Assembly: GCF_001577835.2 (NCBI RefSeq)
Contig: NC_029518.1
Location: forward strand, 71,083,378 to 71,147,377
Length of the DNA stretch: 64,000 bases
Reading direction: 5' to 3'
Source: Coturnix japonica
Lineage: Eukaryota > Chordata > Aves > Galliformes > Phasianidae
Shown here: one piece after another, positions 42,001 through 54,000 of the stretch
How positions within the stretch are numbered: position 1 is the stretch's first letter
Layout of the letters: the number at the start of each line of letters is the position of its first letter
Program-made: the position numbers and the translations under genes
The notes under the pieces: model-generated
The model's input: the letters and a program-made list of their open reading frames with translations, nothing else
Databases searched by the model: none
Told to the model about the DNA's origin: nothing

Positions 42001-45000
42001 GGAAATTATACTTCTCCTTTTATAGCAGTGTGTCAGGTAAAGCTTTAGTTTTCGAAAAGTTAGTGATAGCTTTCTATTTCTTATATGCATCCAGAGTCTC
42101 TCTGAATGGTTTATAGCTTTTACGGAAGCCTTCTCCTGGGTAAGAATTCACTGCTTAGCATTTCAGAGTTGAAAAGCAATTTCCAGGATTTGTTTGCTTG
42201 GTTTTTTTGTTTAATTTGTTGTAGAAGAATAGAATAAGCGAGAAAAAATGAGCTAATGGCTCAGAACTTGGTGGTTCTTTTTTAGTTCTAGTGCCGTTGT
42301 TACCGTTTTTAATTACATCAGAGTCTGTATATAATGAGATGTTTATGCTGCTCTGTTATTGATGGATTGCAGAATATCATGTTTATTTGCCCCCAAAGTG
42401 GTTTTCATTCTGTATATGACACCATAGTAATTTGCCTCCTATAAATGTACCAAATTGTCCTAATTCAGTCTGAAGTTTCTTAAATTCCACAGTATGTCAC
42501 TGATTCTTACATGTCTAAAATAGAAAGCCTTTTCCTAGTTTTTCAGTAACTCTGCACAGACCCAGAACTGACTGACAAGTGAAATGACCAATTTTTCACT
42601 GTTCTGTGGTTTCTTTAGAATGACTTTTGTAGTAGAAGCTGCTTATTGTGCTATCTCTGGAATTATTAAGTGCATATGTTTGCAAACAGATTGAGAAGAA
42701 TCTGTTTGATTTTGGGTATATATTTTTTTTCTTTTCTGTTCCCTTCTTCCATTCTTTCATGGTATCAAGAGAACTGAAACTGTGGATGGGGTGCTTCACG
42801 TTAAAAGAGCTGACGGAGCAGAGCTTTTTGGAAGATGTGATTTGATGACAGTCAAAATACACTTTAGAGTTCAAGGAAGACATATATGGGAGCTATAAGC
42901 CTGCTGAGCTATGAAGGAAGGGATGATGATGCTTTTTTTTCGTAGCTAGGGAGAGGAAAGATCTGTTCTGTATTTGTAACATCCTTTTCCCACCGCTAGG
43001 AAAAGATGCATGTAAGTATTTAACTCTGAGGAGAAAAATATTGATCCTTGTTTATTGAAACGAGACCTACTGCGTGCAACATTCTGTGGTTGTTACTGAA
43101 AAACATTCCTAATTGATTTTTAAACAGATGCATCTTCCCAGATCTTTGGAGCTGTTGTGTTTTTGATGTCTAATCTTTCCAAGGTTTAATAGTCCCAGAA
43201 GTATGAGCTGAGTTAGAGAAAAATAAGAAAATCAAAAAAAGATACCGGAATAAAACCTTTGCTTACCAAATGAGGTGTCCTGGATCTTTTGCTTAGGTTT
43301 TGCTCATGTTATTCCACTTGGGCTTGTTGCTTAGGGTGCCTTTCGGCCCAGAGTTTGAAATATAGCCCTGAAGTCAGAGGAGATAGGATTCTGGCTAGTT
43401 ATTGTTTTATTATATAAAGATGGATTTTCAATCCTGATTCAACTGTTTGTGAAATTTTGATGAATAGTTTCCCTTTCCTGTTGCATAGCATAAAAATGCT
43501 TATGTTTCAGTACTCATCTTGCAAGGTACAGCTGTTGAACTGTGCATTAGAAGTGATAAATGTTGTATACACAGTAATTGGTAATGTACGAAGAAGAAAT
43601 TGAATGTTAATATAATTGCTGATTTACTGCTAGGGTTCTAAATTTTAGGAAAAAAGAATTAAGATTTTCTATCATATTTAATACACTTTTTTGAATTGGG
43701 ATTTGTGATTCTGTAATGTGACAGGAGAAAATGCAATTCAGGCTTATATTATTTTCCTTATTCTTCATATTTATTAATGAAGCACAAATTCAATAAGGCA
43801 GAGGTCTGGTAGTTCTCATCTCTCTCATTCATATCACAGTTGCTCGGCTCTTTTGGTCATACCAGAATTTGTGATGAGATAAACTGATGAGTTGGTTTGG
43901 AAAAAGTTTGTGATTCAAAGCGGCGAGACAATATGGAACTAATTTAAAATGTATAGCTTGAAACAGCTGCACTGTCAAGTAGTTAATTCCACTTTTATGA
44001 GATCATGAGGGTATAAGAAATTCCATGCTGGGCCAAATCAGTGTTCCCTCTATTCTCTGAGATCAGGAGGTGTTATTTAAAGGAGTATATGAGCCTCAGG
44101 ACATTCTTGTACTGCTCAGCTTATACTGTTGTTTTATTAAGGATTTTAAGGGGATACAGCCCTGCCTGTTTCTTTTAGTATCTGTTCATGCATCTTAGGA
44201 CCATCTTTCATATAAAGACTTTTTGACCTTAATGGTGCTGTCTGCCTCCACAGTCTCTTAAAGCAGCAAGTTCCAGGTTTTCACTACTGCTGTAGAGTAC
44301 TCTTTTTACTTGTTTTAAACTGATCTTCTTGCTAGTTTCAGTGAATTGCCTCTAGATCTAGGGGGATTTTGTGAACAAAATTCTGCATTTATGCTGGCAA
44401 AATAGTTCTTGGTTATATTAGATTTACTGTCCAGTTTGCTGGGGTGACTGCGATGTCAGATCTGCATAAGTCCTGCTGTAAGATGTGTATCTCTAGTATG
44501 TTTGCTTTGGTTTTCTTGCAACCTCTTTTGAAAGTGCAATAGCCTTAATGTCATAGTGATGTTACATTGAAAATACTTTTATAATTATAGGTCAAACTGT
44601 AGCAGCTTTTCCCTTATGCAGTTAGAATTTGCTTCTGAAAGACTGACAAGGACTATTGGGTTTACTTAGGAATTGAGTATTTACAGTTCCTATAATACCT
44701 TTAAATGACAGGATCCATCTGAGATGGAAAGAATCCTATACTGAGACAAGAACTTACAAAATCACCTTGGACAGTTTGGAGACAAACATCAAGGCTTGAT
44801 ATAGTAAATTCTAAAGTCTGTTCTAAACTAATTAGTATTTGTTGTTTCCAGTATATTTCTCCATGACAGGCTGTGTAAACTAACAGTACTTAGATTAATG
44901 AAATGATTTAGGGTGGTAATTTTACTTGAAATACTTTGTGTATCAGTAAGGCAAAAGCAAATTGGAGGCATATGACTCAAGACCATAGAAAGTTAATTTG

Positions 45001-48000
45001 TGAAGTTGCTCTGGATATTGTTGCTTGTTTGTTGAATACATGTGGTAGCAATATTGCTGCTGGTTGCTTATTTTAAATGCTGTAGCATCAAGGATAAACA
45101 GAATTTAGCAGTTCTTGTGCTTGTCCTCTGAATACTGGGTTTAAGCAGTAAAAGAGATTGTGTATGACTAATAAGCATAATTGATAGTGCTGTGGATATG
45201 AATGCGTGAGGCAGGATATCTAGGTGGAAGGTACTGTTTCAGGCAATAAAATTGCTGAAGAGTTTTAGGTTTTCAGTGAAATACATTGCTGAATTACAGT
45301 CAGATAGTTGCTGAAGGCAGAACTGGTAGATCTACCCAGATGTCCAATTGTCTGTACCTGTTTCCACTCTCTGGTTAAGAGTATTACATTCGGTCTACAT
45401 TCTTCCCAGCCTGTATGCTCTACCTACATGTGTCTGAAGACTTACTTCACAGTGATATGAATAGATAATGATTTTTACGGAGTTATTTGTGCATTTGGAG
45501 CTTTTAAGTGCATTTTAAGTCTAATATCATTATGATGTAAGCTTTACTTGTAGTCACACCTAAAAATTTGTTTGTTGTTACTTCCTGTTTTCATCTATTT
45601 GTGTGTTATGCTGTGAAATTATATTCCACTGTTGTATTGCAAACAGCAGTGGCTGCGTGTCATTAATAATATTAAGGCTTGTGAGTTTTGAAGCATATCA
45701 TGATGACTAAGAATCTCTCAACTCAGAGTTTGCATTTGTTTTATCGAAGATGGAATTTTGTTCCTTCTGAAACTGCTGAAACTCAGTGGCTTCTGTAAAG
45801 GGAAAAGAGTTGATGAGAAACTGTTTTTGTCTCCCAGTGTAGTAGCAATTCTGCAGATGCTTTTAGCACCTCTACAGCTCTCTTGTATGGGTAGGACCGT
45901 TAAATTTTATTCACAGTTATCCAACTGGGTTTCTTTTATCACCAATTAAGTACAATGCAAGTCTTTACTCAGCAAGTTGAAAATGAAGTAGCGATGGGTA
46001 CCAGGTAGCTGTAAATGTTCATTGATTGTCTTCAGAAGAAACTGGAGAGAACATACTGATATAGTTGGTTGTGAAGAAGTTAATCTGAAGACTGGGAGAT
46101 TTCTAATATCTGAGCAGTGAGGTTCCTGCAAAACCTTTCAGTAGGAATAATTTCTGAGAAACATAACTGCTTATAAGATGCAGCTCGAAAAGAAGATGGG
46201 GAGAGATTCTTTGCTAGGGAGTGCAGTGATAGGGCAAGGAATAACAGTTGGAAACTAAAAGACGGGGAGATGCAGGTTTGATATTAGGCAAAAGTTCTTT
46301 CCTCAGAGGTGGTGAGGTGCTGGCACAGCTGCCCATAGAGCTGTTGGGTGCCCAATCTCTGGAGGCACTCAAGGCCAGGTTGGATGGACCCTGAGTGGTC
46401 TGAGCTGCTGGCTTGTGTTCCTCCCTGCAGCAGATGGGTTGGAATTAGATGATCTCTAAGGTCACTTCTAACCCAAACAATAACTGTGTGTTAAAACTGC
46501 AAAAATGAATACTTTGACAAAGTTTCATGCAGAGAAATAAGCTTTCTGAATTGGAGGTACCTTCTAGTTCAGTGCTCCAGCTCTGTCACAGACCTACCAA
46601 AATATTTCCCATCTCTCCTTTGCCTTGTTTGCTCTCTCTTTAGAGTGACAAGTTATCACGGTCTTAACTGAACTGAGCTTAGCAAGCAGTTCAGCAGTAT
46701 CATTAGAATATTTTTTTTACCTGATTAAGTGCATTTGCAAAGAGTTTTTGGTACATTACTAGCAGCTGCCTTACTTTTGCTGTTGCAGCATCTCTTTGTA
46801 CTGGTGGATGTGAATTAGTCCTTGTGCACCTACTTTACTTCTTTAAATCAAATCTGTATTTCGCTCTGTCTTTAAAGTTCCATTTCAGCACAGACTTAAA
46901 CCGGCTAAACTACATTTAGTTTTCTATTTAAATACCTTCTCCTTCTGTTTTTTACTTCCAGTGCCACTCTTGGTCATGTCCAGATCTCAGCTGCTGTGCT
47001 TCCTTTCCTGTTCCTCATCCTACTAAGCCGAGATGAGACTTTTGTTCTAGATCTATAATTTTTTAAAGAAAGCTCATAAAAAATTCAAGAGCCCAAATCA
47101 TCTGTATTCAATTACCTGACTGTGTCAAGGTATGTGAGTATGCCCAGCATAGCCCACCCAGGGCTACCTCAGAAGGGCAGCCAATAGTTTGCTCGTGTCT
47201 GCAGCAAGATTCTGGACAGCTTTATAAATACTGTGGGGGGCTCCAGCAACGTGGCTGTGGACTACACTGACACTGTTAAATTTCTGCAGTAACAAATGGT
47301 GCTTCTGAGCAGTTGAAAGATAAAACCTGGGAACTAGTTCTAAGGCAAGACAAGTAAAAAACAAGGGGTGGTTTTGTTAAGGGTTGGGTTTTTCATGGAG
47401 CAGCACTTCCATGCATGTAATACAGCTAACCTGGCTGAGGACAGGGAAAAGGGGCATGTGGAATGTTGTTCTTTATAGATTTGTAGTTGGTTTTGAGGAT
47501 TATTTTTAGGAGATGAAGCTGTGTGCTTGGCTGCTGATTTTATTTATTTAGTATTTAATAGCTTTTTAAACTTGACTTGTAGCTACATGTAATATTTTAA
47601 TGCCAGTTTTGTTTTCTACCCTGCATAGAGGAGACATCTGCACAGATGCTGTAGTCACATCAGTGAGTAAAGAAAACGATGATACAAGTAAACTGTTCCA
47701 GGGAAATAATAGTTTCAGCAGGAAGGCAAAAGTATGGCATATGGGAAATTTTAACTTCAGTAATTAGACTTTATATTGGCAGAGGTGTGGACTGAATGAG
47801 TAGAAATAAGTTTTATTATTCTGAAGTTCTCAGGATCGACTGATTCTGTGATTTGTGGTGTTCCGTACTTTGCTGCAGGTTCTTGTAATTACATTGTGAA
47901 ATACTGAATATGCTTCTCTCCTGAAGACAGTACAATGCGGGGAAAAATAAACTAACTTGAGAGCAGTAAGCTGAGAGCATTTTGTGAACAGTGATTGCAG

Positions 48001-51000
48001 CATTTATTTCTACAGTGGGATAACTTCTCCCTCCGGATTCAGACATAATGTTCTGGAGTGTCTGTTATTTGTATGTACTTCTATATGGAGTATAAGCAGC
48101 ACTGCGGAAATAATTTACCTTTATCCAAAGGTTTAAAAATCAGAGGCCAGAAAGCATTTTAATCTTTATAGTCTTCTGAAAATCCATTTCAACTTCAGAA
48201 ATGGCCTCCTGCTTGGTATAATAGGTCTTAAAAAGGGAATTAAGGTTTATGGAGCATATGCAAATGTTCATGTGGCACAGTTAGTATGAATAACCGGCAT
48301 GAGAACATCAAGGAAAGTGCTTTTATGCTGTGGCTGTGGAACCCAGGGGTTTAGTTAGGTACAGGGCAAGAACAAGACTGTACTGTCACTGATTATACAG
48401 AGGATTGTTCATTCAACCTTTATTTGATTTTTTTTCTTTAATAACGTTGCCACTTGCCTGGTTGATTATTCGGAGAATATAATTGTTATTCCTTGTTAGT
48501 AGTCTAGATCCCTGAATGAATACCTGAAATCAGTGCTATTAGGATAGGGTATTGAAGACTCTGTCCATGTGCTCCTAGATGCTGGTGTTAAGGTTGTTGG
48601 TTGCCCTTATGGTGAGGAGGAGGAGGAACAGTGCAGGAAGAGAAGAACAGGCAGGCAATTGGAAAGGCCTGGTAAGAAAATACTTGCATCTAACATGAGT
48701 GCAGTTCACACCTTTTGACTGGAAGACTGAACAGAGGCAACTTTGTCTTGCTAAGTGTTTGGGTAAGAGCTCTGTGGCGTATGGACCATAGTTCCTAACG
48801 CCACGCTTCCCTGGTCTATACTGGTGACTACAAGGAACATGTTAGCAGAAGGGGGTGGGTACCACATAACTTAATGGGTTTGTAGTCTGCCCATAAGGCA
48901 AACCATGTTGCTGCTTCCTCCACTGACTAGATGAGGAACTTGGACAGTCTCGCTTCAGCCAACCATGCTTTTCATTCACAATTTAGCATGGATTTGCTGC
49001 TGAGGTCACTGTACCTACAACAGCTGTTGGGTTCTGCCTTTGCAGCATGGATGTCAGAGCCACCTGGTAGTCCTTAACTGCTGCAGCTTATAGCATATGG
49101 TTGAAAGTAAATTTCTGCTAGTTTTCTGATGCTTAAAGACACTGCTGTGAACTGTGTCAATTTAGGAAATGAACGACAAACATTTTAGATATCTAAATGG
49201 GGACCACAACTGGGGATGGTCTCCCATCAGTTATCCCATCCCTGCTCAGTCAGTTCACTGGTTGCCTAAAACTGGGTGATTTAAGTATCTCCTAGTGCAC
49301 ACAATGCACAGAACCAACAAGTTACCAGCTTTATAGTGTTTAAACTTTGGTTCTGCATCCTTTCTATTTTTGACTCTAACAGTAATTTTTTAAACAATTA
49401 ATCATTACTTAATAAACTTGTGCTGATTTATCATAATTGCATCTATAAATCTATTTCTAATGACTATACACATGAATTTCAATAGTCCCTTCCCTGAGAC
49501 CACAGTAGTCAGCATGAGCTCAGACTGATACATAGACTTTTTTTTTTCCCAGACTCATAAGGAAGTGTAAAAAATTTATGATCTTGCTTTAACGAGGTCC
49601 ACTGAGATTTGGGTTTGTTTATCTAAGTCCTTACTGAAGACAAAAACTTTTCTATGTTTAGCAAAGCAAAGCTGCTTTTCAGATGGTCCAGTGCGCTTTA
49701 AAACTGACAAGGAAAGTGTATCTGCATGCATGGAGAGAAGGAACTATGAGGGTTTTTAACTACATGTCCCTTTGCCCATTGGCTAACGTTACTATTAAGC
49801 AGTTGTATAAAAAGAAAAATGTGTTTACAGCACCTCCTGAATTTTAAGGCATATATATGTATGTATTCTATCTACCTTTGCATGGTATGTTTTGTATTTG
49901 ATTGCCTGTTTAAGTTTCTACATTTTACATAGCGCAAAATAATTTTCACATACTGAATGTAATACTTATACACAAGGACCCTTGTATTTGTGATATGATA
50001 GTTGACACCATGTGTTTTATTTCTACGGTATGCTATCTCATTCGGATCATTTTAAATTAAAGTTGTATTTTCATGAAGAGCTGTAAAAGCACCTATGGGG
50101 AATACTATTATTGCTAGCATCCCAGTACTCAAAACTCAGGATGTGCCAGTATCTATAATACATCTTCCTGCTGAGTCTTCCTGCTATATTGTGTTTGGAA
50201 CTCCCAACCTGAGGAAGGGAAAAATCATTCCTGCATGAGAATTTGGTATGCATGAAAGCCCAAGAGAGATCAGAGAAATTATGTTTTTTCTTTGGGGCTT
50301 CTGCCTACTATCATGATGTCTAGAGAGGCTGAGAGACAGTCTGTTGTCTTGGCCTTTTTGGAGGGAGGAAAGCTACATGGAGAAATGCTGCTCCATGTCC
50401 ATGCAAGGAGGCCTGTTGCTTTTACAGAATCATCATTAAAGTTTAAAGGCAAATAGAGGTAACCAGCAGAGCTGTCATTTAGTAAGATTCTATAAGTTCC
50501 TGGAGTTGGTTTATGGAAAAAAATATACAGAGATAAATACTATATCATCCTCTGAGGGAGTTAAGTATGTGGTAGTACTTGATATCTGCTTTGCCAGTTA
50601 TCCATACCCTCCTTCTGCCACCCTTGACTTGTAAGCCAGACAGACAATTTTAGAGATAAACCTTTCAAGACATGACTTACTTGAGGAGGTTTACTCCTGT
50701 TTGCCCAGCTTAGAGTAATGACTGAAATGCTGGGAGGGTTTAAAAAAAAGGGGATGGGGGAGGAAGGGGAGGAGAATTTGAATGTTTTGCTGATCACAGG
50801 CTGTCTTTATGTCACTTGTTGTGGTATGTGCATTTGATAGTCCTTATAAAGGGATGTGGTACTAGTCTGGCTTATAGCAGTAGGTCAATAGCATGCTGCT
50901 TTGTATCCTCTGAATCCATCCCAAGCACAGTAGGCTACAGTTATTAACATAGATTAGGGAAATAAACACAATCTGTTGTAGTTTAGCTTAAGGTTTATCC

Positions 51001-54000
51001 TGAGGCTGATTCAAGAGGTGTTGAAGATGAAGTATATTAAGGGACATAAGAAGTTATCCCCTCCTTTTATAGGCATACCTGTGACTACAACCAAGAAACC
51101 TTCAATCTGCAGTCACAGTAGAACTGTTGCTAACCTAGGTGGTGATAACCACTGGTACTGCCATCCTCCAGTATGATAAATTGTTCATTAACAAAGATGT
51201 GGCTACAGCAATCTGTATTTTTACTATTTTCAGGAAGATTACTTGAGTTCTTACCACCTGCCTTACAGTAAGGCTTACAGTAAGGCATTCTAAAACTGCA
51301 GCTTAAAGCCTTAACACTGCCATTAAACTGAAGCAGCACATTCTAAAGCTTTGGCCATGTACTTTTTACAGGAGCAATTTGCTTCTTCTTTTAGAGGGAC
51401 CACATTGCTTTGCTGCTGTGAGAAGTCTGCAATTACATTGTACTTTGGAGCAAAGCCAGCAACTCTGCATAATGTTGGGTGTTTAAGAGCAGTCACAACA
51501 GACTTCAGCCAACACCCAGAAAGAACTTAAGCTCCTGTGCTTTCTTGTTCTGTGTTTTGCTTGTTTTTTTTGTTTGTTTTTGTTTTAAATGAGAAATGCT
51601 GTGTTGAATTTCTATTTTGTAGAATAGTGAGTTCAGCTCTTGTGCTCAGCTAAGAAAAAGGATATAGGTAATCTTAAGAAGTGGTTAAAAGGGATACGTT
51701 GAATTATTTTCCATGTTTTCATGCTCTTTGTATCCTCTTTGTAGGAAATAAAACTATTTCTGTGTGGAAAGGAGAGCTACAAATATGGTGAAGGGTCTGA
51801 GGGCAACGTGTATGAGGAGTGGCTGAGGTCCCTGAGTTTGCTCAGCCCAGAGCAGAGGAGCTGAGGGGAGACCTCATGGCAGCTGCAGCTCCTCAATGAG
51901 AATAGAGGGGCAACGCTGAGTTCTGCTCTCTGTGGCAGCACCAGCACCCAAGGGAATGGCATGGAGCTGTCAGGGGAGGGCCTGGTGGGAGTTAGGGACA
52001 GGTTCTGCACCAGATGTTGGTGGGCATGAAACAGGCTGCCCAGGGCAATGGGCACAGCCCCATGCTGCTGGAGTTCAAGGAGCAATTGGACACCGACCTC
52101 AGTCACAAGGTTTGAATGTTAGGTGGTGTGTGGAGCTGGGAATTAAACTTGATCCTTATGGATTCCTTCTAACCCGAGATTATTCTAGTCTAGCATCTCT
52201 CCATTTGAGCATCAGCAGTCCTGCAGGCAGGAACTTTGTTTTCTTCATGAGCTTGTATTGTTTGCAGTCAGATGCTCTGTTGAATGGGAGAGCTGATGTT
52301 GTGGTTTTTTTGTTTGTTTGTTTTTTGTAGCTTGGACTTTTACAGTTTCAGCTTTTACCACCAGCTCTTGATCTTGCAGAATAATGAAAAAATTCCCTGT
52401 ACTCAGTCACTGTTATGGATTGACTCTATGGAAATAGGTGCTGTTGCTATACCTTTATGCACTCTGGTTTTGCTGGTAGGGCATGTCATAGGAAGTAGCT
52501 AGCTGGCTTGAGCTTTTTTATATCCAAAAAATAATCAGCACACATTGAGAAGTATTAAAGTAATTTAAAATATATAAATAGAATGTAGTTAAGATTCGTA
52601 TGCAGTTGTCACATGCAAACAAAACCACTCAATACCTGTCTTTCATTGTACTTTTTATCATCAGGTACTTAATCTGTGCTACATATTGGAGTTACAAATG
52701 AGAAAATTACAGGTGTAGCATTTATGAGATCAGATAGGATGATTTTACTTAAAATGCCCTTTGAAATAGCACAAGAACATTTGATATTTCTTATGCCAGC
52801 CATTTTGGGAGATATTATGGCAATGAGCAGGTGTCTGAGATTAAATTTGAATTTGCATTATAAGCCTTTCTTATTAGTATGAAATAGCTTGTCTCCTTCA
52901 AATGGTAACGCATGGAATGTTTAAGGAGGGCTTATGTTTTGTGGGATAGGATGTTCTAAACCTCCTCTTTTATTCTGGTTTTCTAGCTAATTTCTTTCTT
53001 ACACACCCTCAGAAATACATGGTTTCTCAGTTTAATAGAATAAAGCCAGGAGAATCTTACTAATGGTTGTTTGTGTATTCACATGTTCCTTTATGTCACT
53101 CTGTATTCATTTATATAAAACTATATAATCATATAATATACAAATAATTTGTGTATAAATACATATGTGATGTAAATGTCAGAAATTTTATAGTAAAACT
53201 GCTTTACAGGAGAGTATTTAAGACTGTTTGGAACTACAGAAGTTCAGTGTTTAGCTGTCCTTTATATATAGTGATTCACTGAAAAAAAATAAATAAGGTT
53301 CACATCTTAGAGATGGAGTTAGAATGCTTTTCTTATTGGCCACTGTTGTCCATTGCACTAAATATACGAGAAAAAACAAACCTTCTTTGTGTGGGTTCCT
53401 GGATTACTGCTGTGTGTCCTCTTACTCCCCTTGAAATATTCCACTGCTCTTGCTCATCCCCATGTAAGGACACCACTGGGTTACATTTTTTATTGTTGCC
53501 TTGTCACTTTCAAGAGATTTAATATCTGTTAATTTGGGATACCTTACAACTAGTGAAGATCCCAGGGAAAGTCTGTTAAAAAAATCACTTGACACTCTCA
53601 GCTGTTGAAGGAGAAAAGTAAACCACATTTGAACAAGACTGCAGATATTGTTTTAAGAGAAAAACAGTGTCTCAGTTCTGTAAAGAAAGTTTTTTCCATA
53701 GGAATGTATTGCAGGCTTTGAAACTACTGCACTTCTTACTGATCTGTATTATTTAAATTTTGGCAAGAGCTTAGAAGCTAATGAGCATGCATTGATTTTT
53801 GTCATTTTTAGATCATTGCAAGGATAATTGCAAGTATAAATAACTTAGCCTTCTGGTATATTGAGTATATAGACTCATCATCAACTGTAATTTAGAATTG
53901 TTTTTAGATTAAATCATTTTTACAAACAGTTATTTAATTTAGCAAGTTTGTCCTTGGGTTCAATAAAGTCATCTGCCATATATATCAGAGCTGCAGATTT

